Assembly: GCF_000222585.1 (NCBI RefSeq)
Contig: NZ_AFWE01000185.1
Coordinates: 1-64,000, forward strand
Length of the DNA stretch: 64,000 nt
Source of the DNA: Vibrio scophthalmi LMG 19158
GTDB lineage: Bacteria > Pseudomonadota > Gammaproteobacteria > Enterobacterales > Vibrionaceae
Direction: 5' to 3'
The notes under the pieces: generated by a model
The model's input: the letters and a program-made list of their open reading frames with translations, nothing else
What the model was told of the DNA's origin: nothing
Database searches by the model: none
Shown: one piece after another, positions 44,884-54,800 of the stretch
How the letters are laid out: each line of letters opens with the position of its first letter
Position numbering within the stretch: the stretch's first letter is position 1
Program-made: the position numbers and the translations under genes

Positions 44884-46284
44884 TTAATATGCGGTTTTAC
44901 CTACAAAACCTTTAAATATGGTTAAGAAAATTATCTTAATATCGAGCCAAAGTGACCATTCGCGAATGTAGGTCAAATCATATTCGACACGCTTTTCCAT
45001 CTTATCAATAGTATCTGTTTCACCACGATAGCCATTAATCTGTGCCCAGCCAGTAATGCCAGGTTTGACTTTATGGCGTAACATATAGCGGTCAACAATT
45101 TGGCGATATTCTTCGTTGTGCGATACAGCATGAGGACGAGGACCAACAATTGACATGCGGCCTTGGAGTACGTTGATGAATTGTGGTAATTCATCCAAGG
45201 AGGTTTTACGAATAAACGCGCCAAATTTGGTAATTCGTGGGTCACCTTTTGTAGCTTGTTTTACTACTTGGCCATTATCCATAGAACGCATTGAGCGGAA
45301 TTTCCACACTTTGATCTGCTTACCATCAATACCATAACGATGTTGCTTAAATATAATTGGACCTGGAGAAGACAACTTCACACCGATAGCAACTGCTAAT
45401 AGAACAGGGCTAATAAGTAAAAGAATAAGCGCTGAAACGACGATATCTTCTAAACGTTTTACAAAAGTCGACATACCATAAAATGGCGTATCATGGATAC
45501 TTAACGTGGGAATATTACCCACATTGCGCCAACGTGATTGAATAAGATCATAAGTGAAAAAATCTGGCACGATATAAACACGAGCGGTGCTATCGGCGAA
45601 GTAATTGATCACTTCTTTAATTCGATTAGAGGCTTTCATTGGCAAGGCAACGTAAACATGGCGGAAGTCACGCTCTTTCGCCATTTGCAAAGCATCATTA
45701 ATTGAGCCTCGGAGTTGCACATCAAGGTTCTCATCAGCAAGACGATCGAGGCTGCGGTCATCAAAAATGCCGACGAGGTTAAGGCCGTGATGGCGACTTG
45801 ATTGGATCTCCTTCGCCAACGCTAGACCCGCTGGTGTTGCGCCAATGATGATGCTTTTTTTCTCATAAGAATCCGACTTCGCTGAAGTTCGAACCTTACT
45901 GCTGACTAAACGGTAACTGGTCAATAGTACCGGTGTGCCAACAAACCAAACCGTCATCGCAATGCGAGAAAACGAGTCAGTAATTTTAAAACCAAAAGCG
46001 AGTACAAGTAACAAACCAATAGCACAAAACCAGGAGAGCAAAATAGGTGGTAAAGTTTGACGCAGAGACGATGTATATGAAGGATTATAAACACCAAGTA
46101 GCTCGGCCATGACACTAAAAGAAACCACCGCAACACTGGTTGCTAAAAGATAATAAATATTCCAACTGTCAGCATAAATATTGGCGGTCATTAAAATAGT
46201 AGCGATAATAATCGCGATATCTAACACACGGTAAGCGACTACGTGCTCGTCACCATGCTGCTTTATAATACCTATTTCTCTCAT
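44884..46284 (-). CDS. Undecaprenyl-phosphate glucose phosphotransferase (WcaJ/VpsL-like)
   Basis: A 466-residue polyprenyl-phosphate sugar-1-phosphate transferase that starts the repeat unit. Four N-terminal helices and a CoA-binding-like Rossmann domain (SIIIGATPAGLALAKEI) precede a fifth helix and the catalytic bacterial-sugar-transferase domain with VWKFRSMRS, TSLDELPQFINVLQGRMSIVGPRP and HKVKPGITGWAQINGYRGET. This is the PssY/WcaJ architecture. It is first in the leftward operon; the start at 46284 has GGGAATAGAG before it. The upstream 500 bases should hold the locus promoter. Confidence 0.92.
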   Translation of the reverse strand: MREIGIIKQHGDEHVVAYRVLDIAIIIATILMTANIYADSWNIYYLLATSVAVVSFSVMAELLGVYNPSYTSSLRQTLPPILLSWFCAIGLLLVLAFGFKITDSFSRIAMTVWFVGTPVLLTSYRLVSSKVRTSAKSDSYEKKSIIIGATPAGLALAKEIQSSRHHGLNLVGIFDDRSLDRLADENLDVQLRGSINDALQMAKERDFRHVYVALPMKASNRIKEVINYFADSTARVYIVPDFFTYDLIQSRWRNVGNIPTLSIHDTPFYGMSTFVKRLEDIVVSALILLLISPVLLAVAIGVKLSSPGPIIFKQHRYGIDGKQIKVWKFRSMRSMDNGQVVKQATKGDPRITKFGAFIRKTSLDELPQFINVLQGRMSIVGPRPHAVSHNEEYRQIVDRYMLRHKVKPGITGWAQINGYRGETDTIDKMEKRVEYDLTYIREWSLWLDIKIIFLTIFKGFVGKTAY

Positions 46285-46790
46285 GCTCTATTCCCTGCCC
46301 TAGACCTATTCCTTTCAATAGCGAAATAACGAAGCTCATTCTAAATGAGCAGTTAACATCATCTCAACAAGCACATAGTCTGTATTTATTTGCGACAAAA
46401 ACAAACTATAATTATTCTCCATTCAACTTGTTCCAGACTTTGAGATTGCAAAATTTCCAATAAATGAGAACGGCATTTAAAAAACACTAAAATAGGATAA
46501 ATTTATTTATTTTGTATTATTCAACCACCCATTAACCACAAATAAAGCATGGCTTTATAGCAATTTGAAGTGATGAAAAATAAAGCAAGCTACAACTTTA
46601 TCATTAGAAATCTAAATTAATCACAGATGTAACGGGGAAGGAATTTACAGAATGGTCGCCTTTTATACAAATAACTTCATGGCCACATTTGATGCCTCTA
46701 TTTTCCATTTTTCAGACATAAAAAAACCCCTCATTATGAGGGGCAATAGTTACCATCGCTTATAGTTATAGTATGTACCAGTAATACGGT
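46285..46790. other. Exopolysaccharide operon promoter region
   Basis: About 500 AT-rich bases between the leftward exopolysaccharide operon and the terminator of the pst operon. It contains no gene. By analogy to vps/cps it may be controlled by c-di-GMP-responsive regulators, but I could not identify their sites by eye. No JUMPstart element (GGCGGTAGCGTG) was seen. Confidence 0.5.
46720..46743 (-). terminator. Terminator after pstB
   Basis: On the reverse strand CCCCTCA, a TAA loop and TGAGGGG are followed by a T-run. Confidence 0.85.
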
Positions 46791-47540
46791 TTAACCGAAG
46801 TCACCATTGACATAACCTTGTGTACGGTCATCACGTGGTGTACTAAAAATTACATTGGTTTCATCGTGCTCAACCAACTCTCCCATTAAGAAAAATGCGG
46901 TGCGATCAGAAATGCGTCGTGCTTGCTGCATTGAGTGAGTCACAATGACGATCGTATAGTTTTTCTTCAGCTCTTCCATCAACTCTTCGATTTTGTGTGT
47001 CGCAATCGGGTCTAATGCTGATGTTGGTTCGTCCATTAAAATAACATCAGGCTCCATTGCGATGGTACGTGCAATGCAAAGACGCTGTTGTTGGCCACCA
47101 GACAAGCCAAATGCATGTGATTTAAGGCGGTCTTTAACCTCATCCCACAATGCAGCACCACGCAGTGAACGCTCTACCACCTCATCAAGGTGCTTTTTGT
47201 CTTTAATACCTTGAGCACGCAAGCCATAAGCTACGTTTTCATAAATGCTCATTGGAAATGGGTTTGGCTTTTGGAATACCATTCCAACTTTAATTCGCAG
47301 GTCTGCCACATCGATATTGCCATAGATATCTTCATTATCCATGGTCAGTTTGCCTGTGATTTTTACGCCTTCAATCAGATCATTCATGCGATTCAAGCAA
47401 CGTAATAACGTCGATTTACCACAACCTGAAGGGCCAATAAGAGCGGTCACTTGGCGAGTCGGGATCGGCAGGTTAATTGATTTTAATGCTTGGCTCTCAC
47501 CGTAAAATAAGTCTAGGTTTTCAATGTTAAATTTGTTCAT
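46791..47540 (-). CDS. pstB: Phosphate ABC transporter ATP-binding protein
   Basis: A 249-residue ABC ATPase powering high-affinity phosphate uptake. Walker [20 protein letters not shown], the Q-loop [11 protein letters not shown] that is characteristic of PstB, signature [10 protein letters not shown], Walker [14 protein letters not shown] and the switch His (VTHSM) are all present. It is the last gene of a pstSCAB operon and is followed by a terminator; phoU is not next to it. Confidence 0.97.
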   Translation of the reverse strand: MNKFNIENLDLFYGESQALKSINLPIPTRQVTALIGPSGCGKSTLLRCLNRMNDLIEGVKITGKLTMDNEDIYGNIDVADLRIKVGMVFQKPNPFPMSIYENVAYGLRAQGIKDKKHLDEVVERSLRGAALWDEVKDRLKSHAFGLSGGQQQRLCIARTIAMEPDVILMDEPTSALDPIATHKIEELMEELKKNYTIVIVTHSMQQARRISDRTAFFLMGELVEHDETNVIFSTPRDDRTQGYVNGDFG

Positions 47541-47569
47541 AACTATTTCTCTTAAATCTTAAATTCGAA

Positions 47570-48439
47570 TCAGTAAGTTGCTGTATTAAAGCGTTTAGCA
47601 ATTAACTTAGTGACCATATTGATCAGCAGGACAACAACAATCAGTACGGTGGCGGTTCCGTATGCTTGGTTCCACTCTTCAATGGTGAAGAGTTCAGTGG
47701 TCAGTTTGTAAAGGTGTACGGTTAGCGTGCGTCCTGAATCTAATAAAGAATCTGGAATACGCGCTACCATGCCTGCCGTTAAAAACACCGGAGCTGACTC
47801 GCCAATGACACGACCAGTACTTAGAATGATCGAAGTTAAGATACCTGGCATCGCACTTGGTAAGATCAAACGCCAGATGGTGTAAATTCGTGAAGATCCT
47901 AGAGCATAAGAACCTTCACGGTATGTTTGAGGTACGGACATTAGTGCTTCTTCAGTGGTACGAATTATGACAGGTAGTATAAGAATACTTAGCGTAAGCG
48001 CACCTGACAGAATCGAAAAGCCCAATCCAAGAATGGCAACAAAGAATGTCATACCAAACAAGCCAAAGATAATCGAAGGAATACCCGCGAGTGACTCTGT
48101 ACAGAAGCGGATCACTTTCACTAATCGACTACCCACTTTGGCATATTCTGTTAGGTAGATGGCCGTCATAATACCCAATGGCGCAGCAACGGCAATCGAT
48201 GCAATAACCATATACAGTGTCGACACAATCATTGGGAAAATGCCGTGTTCATCACCCGTACGTGTATAGTCGTCAGTAATGAAATTCCAATCTACGTGCT
48301 GAAGGCCGTTCGACAATATGTACCAAATAATCCAGAACAAGAAGCCAACCGTTAGCGCCGCTGCAGCCCATACGAAAGCACTAAGCATGTTATCTTTAAA
48401 CTGACGCGAGCGTTTTAGTTTTGCGTAATCCATAATCAT
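47570..48439 (-). CDS. pstA: Phosphate ABC transporter permease PstA
   Basis: A 289-residue inner-membrane permease with six predicted helices and the EAA-type loop VPQTYREGSYALGSSRIYTIWRLILPSAMPG, preceded by RFCTESLAGIPSIIFGLFG, both typical of PstA. An ATG at 48433 is an alternative start. It is 29 bases upstream of pstB and nine bases after pstC. Confidence 0.94.
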   Translation of the reverse strand: MIMDYAKLKRSRQFKDNMLSAFVWAAAALTVGFLFWIIWYILSNGLQHVDWNFITDDYTRTGDEHGIFPMIVSTLYMVIASIAVAAPLGIMTAIYLTEYAKVGSRLVKVIRFCTESLAGIPSIIFGLFGMTFFVAILGLGFSILSGALTLSILILPVIIRTTEEALMSVPQTYREGSYALGSSRIYTIWRLILPSAMPGILTSIILSTGRVIGESAPVFLTAGMVARIPDSLLDSGRTLTVHLYKLTTELFTIEEWNQAYGTATVLIVVVLLINMVTKLIAKRFNTATY

Positions 48440-48448
48440 TACCCGTCT

Positions 48449-49381
48449 CTATTTGGTCTTCTGACGATTAAGATAAAGCAGCACTGCATTGAGCATCATA
48501 ATAAATGCCAACAGAACAACACCTGTTGCGTAAAGTGCGCTTGCGTGAACGCCGCTTGCATACGACATCTCAATGGCGATATTCGCCGTTAGCGTTCTGG
48601 CTGCATCCAGAATGCCTTCAGGCATAGCAGGAGCATTACCCATCACCATAATAATCGCCATCGTTTCGCCCAAAGCACGGCCAATACCCAAAATGACACC
48701 GGTCATAATGCCCGAACGTGCCGCCGGAACGAGTAACTTGAAGATGGTATAAATCTTTGACGCACCCAGAGCAAGAGAACCTTCTTTATACGCTCGTGGC
48801 ACGGCACGGATTGAAGTTTCAGAAACCGTGATCACGGTAGGTAGAATCATCACGCCAAGTACAATGATACCGGCAAGAATCGTATTACCCGCAGGAACAT
48901 CAAACACATTTTGAATGAGCGGAACAATAATCACCAAACCAAAGAAACCGTACACAACCGAAGGAATACCTGCTAACAGTTCCACCGCCGGACGGATCAC
49001 GTCAGCTAAACGCTTTGGGGCGATTTCTGCAATAAAAACGGCGGTTAACACGCCAACAGGCACACCAACGACAACAGCACCAAATGTTGATACAACCGAT
49101 GCCACAATCATGGTTGCTACACCGTAAAGCGCAGGTGGTAACCAATCTTGACCAAGAACGATGCCACTCACACCTACTTCTTGAAAAGCGGGTAGCGATT
49201 CACGCACGATGAAGTAAGCAATAACGGCTAGAGAGACAATACCAATAACGGCACTGGTGAGAAACAAGCCATGAAAGATGCGCTCTTTCCAGTCAACGCG
49301 CTTTTTCGCTCGTAAACCAGGCTTTGAAATTTGAGTCGCTTCAGTGTTCATAAGCTTTTCACTATTTGTTGCGATGGACAT
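48449..49381 (-). CDS. pstC: Phosphate ABC transporter permease PstC
   Basis: A 310-residue permease with the PstC motifs ELLAGIPSVVYGFFGLVIIVP and VPRAYKEGSLALGASKIYTIFKLLVPAA. It forms the channel with PstA. GGTGA precedes the ATG at 49381. The gap of about 100 bases to pstS fits differential expression of the binding protein. Confidence 0.95.
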   Translation of the reverse strand: MSIATNSEKLMNTEATQISKPGLRAKKRVDWKERIFHGLFLTSAVIGIVSLAVIAYFIVRESLPAFQEVGVSGIVLGQDWLPPALYGVATMIVASVVSTFGAVVVGVPVGVLTAVFIAEIAPKRLADVIRPAVELLAGIPSVVYGFFGLVIIVPLIQNVFDVPAGNTILAGIIVLGVMILPTVITVSETSIRAVPRAYKEGSLALGASKIYTIFKLLVPAARSGIMTGVILGIGRALGETMAIIMVMGNAPAMPEGILDAARTLTANIAIEMSYASGVHASALYATGVVLLAFIMMLNAVLLYLNRQKTK

Positions 49382-49477
49382 ATAAAATCACCGTACTTGC
49401 CCAAACTATCTGGGCAGTCGTGTAACAAAAGGCTCAGCCCAAAAGTAGGCTGAGCAATTAATTGATGTTTCAGGGTA

Positions 49478-50299
49478 TTAGTTAACTGAGATGTAGCCTT
49501 TTTGCTCAACAAGTGCTTGTGCGTCTGTTGTTAACATCCAGTCTAGGAATTTTTGTGTTTCAGCTGAAGGCTTGCCTTCTTGGTAAAGTACTAGGAAAGG
49601 ACGAGCAACTTGGTAAGTGCCATTCTTCACATTTGCAACAGAGGCTGGTGTGCCGTTGATGTCTAGCGCATTCACTGAACCATCGACAGTACCTAGTGAG
49701 ATGTAACCAATTGCGTATGGGTTAGAAGCAACCATGGTTTTCAGTGCACCGTTACCGTTCGCCACTTGAGCACGTTGAGAAATAGCCGATACTTTCATAC
49801 CCGATACTTTCTTTTTCAGCTTCATGATGTCTTCAAATGCACCACGAGTGCCTGAAGCCGTATCGCGAGTAATCGCTACGATTGGCTTGTCAGCGCCGCC
49901 AACATCTTTCCAGTTGGTAATTTCGCCTTTGTAGATTGCGGTTACTTGCTCAGCGGTTAGGCCTTCAAGTTTGTTGTTAGGGTTAACCACAACCGCGATA
50001 CCATCTCGAGCAACCACTTCTTCAATCAATGTTGCTTCTTTTTCTGAATCTTTTAGGTTGCGTGATGACATGCCTAGGTCAGCGCTGCCATTTTTTGCCG
50101 CTTTTACGCCCGCCGAAGAACCAGGTCCTTGTACTTCGATAAATACGTTCGCATTGTCTTTCATGTATGTTTCAGAGAAAACTTCCATCAGCGGAGTTAC
50201 GCTACTAGAACCTACCGCAGAGATAGTTTCTTTCGCTGAAGCTGGAGTCACTGCTAGTGTGCTTAGTAGAGCAATCGCTCCGATAACTGTCTTTTTCAT
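49478..50299 (-). CDS. pstS: Periplasmic phosphate-binding protein
   Basis: A 273-residue precursor with a signal peptide (cleavage near ASA-KE, about residue 23). The phosphate-binding loops are seen in ISAVGSSSVTPLM, GPGSSAGVKAAKNGSADLGMSSR and TRDTASGTRGAFED. It is shorter than E. coli PstS (346) and belongs to the compact PstS type frequent in vibrios. The ATG at 50299 with AAAGGA upstream is chosen over an adjacent GTG. It is the first gene of the operon and has Pho-box-like repeats upstream. Confidence 0.95.
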   Translation of the reverse strand: MKKTVIGAIALLSTLAVTPASAKETISAVGSSSVTPLMEVFSETYMKDNANVFIEVQGPGSSAGVKAAKNGSADLGMSSRNLKDSEKEATLIEEVVARDGIAVVVNPNNKLEGLTAEQVTAIYKGEITNWKDVGGADKPIVAITRDTASGTRGAFEDIMKLKKKVSGMKVSAISQRAQVANGNGALKTMVASNPYAIGYISLGTVDGSVNALDINGTPASVANVKNGTYQVARPFLVLYQEGKPSAETQKFLDWMLTTDAQALVEQKGYISVN

Positions 50300-50366
50300 C
50301 ACAAGTTCCTTTAATGGCTTTATTGCCGTTGTGTTTATTCAACGATGCCCACTTTAGGGAGGAAAT

Positions 50367-50406
50367 ATGACAGTTGTGTTTCACTTTATTGAAGGCTGCA
50401 TGACAT
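50367..50406 (-). promoter_or_regulatory. Pho-box-like repeats upstream of pstS
   Basis: Read on the reverse strand, 7-mers ATGTCAT, CCTTCAA, GTGAAAC and CTGTCAT follow each other at an 11-base period with 4-base AT-rich spacers. The first and last are close to the PhoB half-site CTGTCAT. The block lies about 70-110 bases upstream of the pstS start, a usual distance for PhoB activation. Confidence 0.55.
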
Positions 50407-50589
50407 TTTAATTTTTATTATTCTAAACATTCTACCCCATGCAATTAACGTTAATGCATTGATATTTAATACTTTATAGGAAAATAAAAAGGGAAGAACA
50501 AGATAGTTTTGCACATAAAAACACCAATGTTGCGGTGTCATAATTAAATTAATTTGAGCCATTAATGAATGACTGAAGCTGTTAAATAG

Positions 50590-50622
50590 AAAAAAGCCAG
50601 TCAAGATACTGACTGGCTTTTA
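50590..50622 (-). terminator. Terminator after the PTS EIIABC gene
   Basis: AAAGCCAGTCA and TGACTGGCTTT form an 11-bp stem with a 6-base loop and run into T residues on the reverse strand. Confidence 0.85.
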
Positions 50623-50723
50623 GCCCAACAACGTTGGATTACAGGAGCAAACTAGTCTAGGGGGAAAGACTAGTCAGCTTAGGGGGGAACTGGATAAATA
50701 ACTGCACTAAGAATTACGCCATT

Positions 50724-52589
50724 CTATGCTTTCGATTTAAGTAGTGCCGCCGCACTTAACATGGCATCTTTGGTGCAGACATCAATTATTTTTATATTAT
50801 TAAATCGTTCAGGATCTTTGATCGCCACATCGTGAGCAAAAATAACAAATCGCGCTTTTTCAACATCTTTCGCCGTAATACGATTGTTAATCCCATTGGC
50901 GCCTTGCGTCTCGACTTTGATTTTCACACCCAATGCCTGCGCGGCTTTTTCCAATGATTTTGCCGCCAAGAAAGTATGCGCCACGCCTGAAGGGCAAGAT
51001 GTGACTGCCAATACTTCGGCCTCACCTTCACCTTCCACCGCGCCAAAGTGCAATGCATCCGATGAATGCTCATCTTCGTTAACGGTCTTTTTCAATAAGA
51101 TGACAATAGCTGCCGTCGTCATTGCCCCAACAAGAGTGCCGATTATGTAGCCCAACTTACCATCCACCACGGGTAGAACTATCCAACCGCCCCATGGCGC
51201 ATGGTTGATGACATGGAACATAAAGCCAGTCACATTCCCGACAATGCCACCAGCAACGATGGCTGGGATGACTCGAGCTGGGTCTGCGGCGGCAAAAGGA
51301 ATCGCGCCTTCACTGATTCCAATCATGCCCATGATGCCCGCAGCTTTACCTGCCTCACGCTCTTCACGCTTGAACTTCTTCGGTGAAAATAGCGTTGCTA
51401 ATGCCATACCGAGCGGCGGCGTACAAATCGCAATACCAACCCCACCCATCAACCATGGTTGGGTATTCACTTGGCTCTGCGCGAATAGTGTCGCAACCTT
51501 GTTAATTGGACCGCCCATATCGAACGCCGTCATCGCGCCGAGGACCGTACCTAAGATAATTTTTCCTGACCCTGCAAGGCCCGCCAGCCAATTGTTAAGC
51601 CACTCCATCGCATTGGCGATTGGAGCACCAATCAGCCACATCACTGCACCGCAAGTGACAAAAGTACCGACCAACGGATAGATAAAGATCGAACCTAGCG
51701 AGGTCATACTGCTTGGCAACTGAATTTTTTTAAGCAGATGAACCACAAAACCAGCAAAGAATCCCACCACAATTGCACCAAGAAAGCCTGTGTTGTAATG
51801 GGTAACAGCTATCCATGACCCAATCATCCCCGGCGCAAGACCTGGCTTATCGGCGATAGAGTAAGCAATGTAACCGCCAAGCACTGCCGTAAAAAGAGTT
51901 AATCCCGCAATGCCCATTTGCGCGATGTCAGCGAGGATGCCGTTGGTTGGCACGCCACCATGGCCGGAAATCATGACCGATAGCGACAGTAATACCCCAC
52001 CAGCCACAATAAAAGGGATCATGTGGGAAGTGCCAAATAGCAAGTGCTCTTTCGCTCGCGCCAAGCTCTGTTTTAATGGGCTTGGGTAAACCGAAGATAG
52101 ATCGACTCGATCTTGATAATGGGCGGGACTTTGCTCAGTTTCGACATCGGTAAGTAAAACCAGCGCTTGTTCGACTGTCTCTACCTTTTTAAGCGAGTCT
52201 ACAAAGCCATCTTCAATCAGTTTCGATGACAATTGCGCCAAGACTTCAATATGGTGGTGATCATCACCATCTGGTGAAGCCAGCATGAAGAATACGTCCG
52301 ATAGCTCACCATCTTCCGCACCATAATCAATACCGCTGCGGCTAATGCCAACAGCAACCGCTGGAGTCGAAACCGCATAACTTTTGGCATGAGGAATCGC
52401 AATACCTTGCTCAAAACCGGTATTACCTATCTTCTCTCGCTTCCATATATCCGCTAAAAATTCATTTTTATTGTCCAATTTGCCTGCCGTTTCTAACAAC
52501 TCGACAAGCTCCAGCAATACTTCTTCTTTTGTTTGAGCTTTTAACTCTAAACTAATCGTCTCTGGCTCTATGAGATTGGTGATATCCAT
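50724..52589 (-). CDS. Fructose/mannose-type PTS EIIABC permease
   Basis: A 621-residue protein. EIIA is at residues about 1-150, with the phospho-His in IAIPHAKS; EIIC (about 180-480) has GTSHMIPFIVAGGVLL, YSIADKPGLAPGMIGSW and TAFDMGGPINKVATLF; EIIB is at the C-terminus with the phospho-Cys in TSCPSGVAHTFLAAK. It imports and phosphorylates a hexose of the fructose/mannose group. The start at 52589 begins directly at the EIIA domain; an ATG at 52649 adds 20 residues. A paralogous EIIC-EIIB protein is at 57220-58617. Confidence 0.9.
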   Translation of the reverse strand: MDITNLIEPETISLELKAQTKEEVLLELVELLETAGKLDNKNEFLADIWKREKIGNTGFEQGIAIPHAKSYAVSTPAVAVGISRSGIDYGAEDGELSDVFFMLASPDGDDHHHIEVLAQLSSKLIEDGFVDSLKKVETVEQALVLLTDVETEQSPAHYQDRVDLSSVYPSPLKQSLARAKEHLLFGTSHMIPFIVAGGVLLSLSVMISGHGGVPTNGILADIAQMGIAGLTLFTAVLGGYIAYSIADKPGLAPGMIGSWIAVTHYNTGFLGAIVVGFFAGFVVHLLKKIQLPSSMTSLGSIFIYPLVGTFVTCGAVMWLIGAPIANAMEWLNNWLAGLAGSGKIILGTVLGAMTAFDMGGPINKVATLFAQSQVNTQPWLMGGVGIAICTPPLGMALATLFSPKKFKREEREAGKAAGIMGMIGISEGAIPFAAADPARVIPAIVAGGIVGNVTGFMFHVINHAPWGGWIVLPVVDGKLGYIIGTLVGAMTTAAIVILLKKTVNEDEHSSDALHFGAVEGEGEAEVLAVTSCPSGVAHTFLAAKSLEKAAQALGVKIKVETQGANGINNRITAKDVEKARFVIFAHDVAIKDPERFNNIKIIDVCTKDAMLSAAALLKSKA

Positions 52590-52814
52590 TACTGTTTTAC
52601 CCAAATGACCTATAGCTAAGAAGACCGAGGAGTGTTCTGGTTTGTGCATAGATTAGCCACACTTGTCTCGGTGAGATACAGGAGGAATCTAGCATTAACT
52701 AGAAAAATGTAACACTCATTTCAAACTGTGATGAGGCTCTTATCTATCAGTGGTTTAAATCGATCTTTTATCGCTTTGATATGCTAGTATCCAGCAAAAA
52801 TAGAGTCGAGATTC

Positions 52815-53117
52815 ATGATGAAAATTGTTGCTGTGACAGCTTGCCCTACAGGCATTGCACATACTTATATGGCCGCAGACGCTTTAGTAAAAGCGGCATC
52901 TAAATTTAACGTCCAAATTAAAGTTGAAACCCAAGGCGCGATGGGCATTGAAAACCCATTAACCCCTGTTGATATTACCCATGCAGATCGCGTGCTGATC
53001 GTCTCTGATATTGAGATTGAACAAGCAGGCCGATTTGAAGGTATGAACATCGTGAAAATCCCGATTGAAGACGTATTGTTGAACGTCGACAAAGTCTTTC
53101 TTGTTCATTGCCGATAG
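52815..53117 (+). CDS. Fructose-type PTS EIIB protein
   Basis: A 100-residue single-domain EIIB: KIVAVTACPTGIAHTYMAADAL with the phospho-Cys at about residue 11, and IKVETQGAMGIENPLT. It is shorter than most EIIB and ends in VFLVHCR. It is divergent from EIIABC and 23 bases upstream of the HPr-like/EIIA gene. With a free EIIB and that EIIA-fusion, the pair may form a regulatory or accessory PTS branch. Confidence 0.88.
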   Translation: MMKIVAVTACPTGIAHTYMAADALVKAASKFNVQIKVETQGAMGIENPLTPVDITHADRVLIVSDIEIEQAGRFEGMNIVKIPIEDVLLNVDKVFLVHCR

Positions 53118-53140
53118 ACAAATAAAAGCGCCTACTGCGG

Positions 53141-53917
53141 ATGAACGAATACCAAATTACCTTTCTAGTTGATGATGCTAACGCCAGTGCTCATGTCGCT
53201 TCGCCGCTGCATCGCATTGCTAAAAAATTCAAAAGCTCCCTGCATATCCTCAACATCACCCAAGACCGTTGCGCCAAGTTGACGCAGTCAATGGCGATGT
53301 TACAAGCAGGGCTCTTGAAAGGCGATTTATGCCAAATTACCGCGATCGGTATTGACGCGGAACTGGCATGTTTTGTCATCAAAGACATCATTGCTGATCA
53401 CTTCACCCTGGTGGGTTCACAGATCAATTATGAGTTTTCCAGTCAATTGGCTCAGCGCTTGCCGCAAATCTGCCCGCCAAGCGAAATTCATTGGCACTAT
53501 GCCAAAGCGCGCACTGAGCTGACAAAGTTTGAATGTTTAAAAGGGCTTGCCCAGTTAATTCATCCAGAAAACCCCGATGAGCTCATTCTGGCTTTCATCA
53601 AACGTGAAGAGCGTTCCTCAACGTGCGTCACCCCCGGCATCGCTTTACCACATGTTATGTTTAGTGGTGTTGAACACGTTTCTATCGCCGTTATAGTGAA
53701 TGATAAGGCAATAGACTGGGCATCAAAGATGGGCGATGTACATATCGCAATAGCACTGGTAATTCCTGCCAAACCCACTCGTGATCAAATCGTTTCCGCC
53801 ACCAACCTCACCCGTAACCTGCTGAGCGGGCAAATGGCCGAACGACTGTTATCAACCAGAAGCAGTGTCGACCTACAAGCCCTATTGATGTATTCAATGT
53901 CGCGCCTAATCGCATAA
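53141..53917 (+). CDS. Degenerate HPr-like domain fused to a fructose-type EIIA
   Basis: 258 residues. Residues about 1-85 follow the HPr fold pattern: a first strand, then NASAHVASPLHRIAKKF in place of NGLHTRPAAQFVKEA, and QSMAMLQAGLLKGDL in place of the usual KSLFKLQTLGLTQG. The active His has a counterpart but the neighbouring Arg is missing, so phosphotransfer by this domain is doubtful. Residues about 120-258 are an EIIA of the fructose type with the phospho-His in GIALPHVMFSG. It is 23 bases after the EIIB gene, probably in one operon. It may be a phosphorylation-dependent regulator of the nearby AraC protein or permeases. Confidence 0.75.
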   Translation: MNEYQITFLVDDANASAHVASPLHRIAKKFKSSLHILNITQDRCAKLTQSMAMLQAGLLKGDLCQITAIGIDAELACFVIKDIIADHFTLVGSQINYEFSSQLAQRLPQICPPSEIHWHYAKARTELTKFECLKGLAQLIHPENPDELILAFIKREERSSTCVTPGIALPHVMFSGVEHVSIAVIVNDKAIDWASKMGDVHIAIALVIPAKPTRDQIVSATNLTRNLLSGQMAERLLSTRSSVDLQALLMYSMSRLIA

Positions 53918-53960
53918 TTTAAGCGCCGATTTCAGTTTCAATTATCAACCCAATGTTTAA

Positions 53961-54800
53961 TTAAGCTGAACCACGATATTCCGTTGGCGTGCGGCCAGTT
54001 CGCGTTTTAAAGACTCGGCAAAAATAGTTCACATCTTTAAATCCACAACGTACCGAAACATCACTCAACTTAAAATTATATTTCTTCAACATGAACTTAG
54101 CGCGGTCGACACGCACCCAAGTAATGTAGTCCGCCAATGTCATGTGGCCTTGTTGACGAAATAAGCGGGACAAATGGTTTGAAGAGATACTAAAGCGCTC
54201 TGCAATACTGTCGCGCGTAATCGGGCGGTGAAAGTTTTCTTGGATATAAATACAAATCCCTTGATAGAGATCTTGTACGCGACTGTGAGTTTGCTCGACA
54301 GGCGCCTCCAACATAGTTTTGCTGTATTGCAGTAATGCTTGCAGTAACAGTTCATCCATTGGTTTTTTATGGCTCTCACGCGCCAGCGAACTCAGTGCTT
54401 CAAGAATATTATCAATCGCAAATCCTGAACGCGTCTGGATGCTGTGCTTTTGGATATCATAAAAACCTGTCTCACCCTTGCGCTTGCTTACCAAGCTAAG
54501 CCCTAATTGGCGACGACCAAACAAAATACTCAGAACAGAACAGTTAGTGTCCCAATCAGGTTTATTCCAACAGTTTGGCGGAATAAAAATCGCATCTCCA
54601 GCTTTCGCGGTGATATGAGTCACTTTGCGATCGTGGCTTTCCATCTCGTTGACATATTCGCCATCAAGTACCAACTCTAAGCGTGGAAAATTCACTTGGT
54701 AACTAAATTCAGGTGGGGTATGAAAATCACCAGCAAACCATATGTTATGCAGAGGCTCGCGCTCAGCCAATACTGACGAAATCAAATCGTGGAAAATCAT
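53961..54800 (-). CDS. AraC-family regulator of the PTS locus
   Basis: A 279-residue regulator. The N-terminal cupin-like ligand domain (about 1-150) contains LELVLDGEYVNEM and GDAIFIPPNCWNKPDW. The C-terminal AraC HTH (about 180-279) contains ITRDSIAERFSISSNHLSRLFRQQ and LSDVSVRCGFKDVNYFCRVFKTRTGRTPTEYR. It is convergent with the EIIB/EIIA pair and divergent from manA, so it likely controls this sugar locus. A CRP-like site lies in the shared upstream region. Confidence 0.88.
   Translation of the reverse strand: MIFHDLISSVLAEREPLHNIWFAGDFHTPPEFSYQVNFPRLELVLDGEYVNEMESHDRKVTHITAKAGDAIFIPPNCWNKPDWDTNCSVLSILFGRRQLGLSLVSKRKGETGFYDIQKHSIQTRSGFAIDNILEALSSLARESHKKPMDELLLQALLQYSKTMLEAPVEQTHSRVQDLYQGICIYIQENFHRPITRDSIAERFSISSNHLSRLFRQQGHMTLADYITWVRVDRAKFMLKKYNFKLSDVSVRCGFKDVNYFCRVFKTRTGRTPTEYRGSA

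Noticed and set aside
44884-46790. JUMPstart/ops element upstream of the exopolysaccharide operon
   Set aside because: I searched by eye for GGCGGTAGCGTG-like sequence in the 500-base leader and did not find it.
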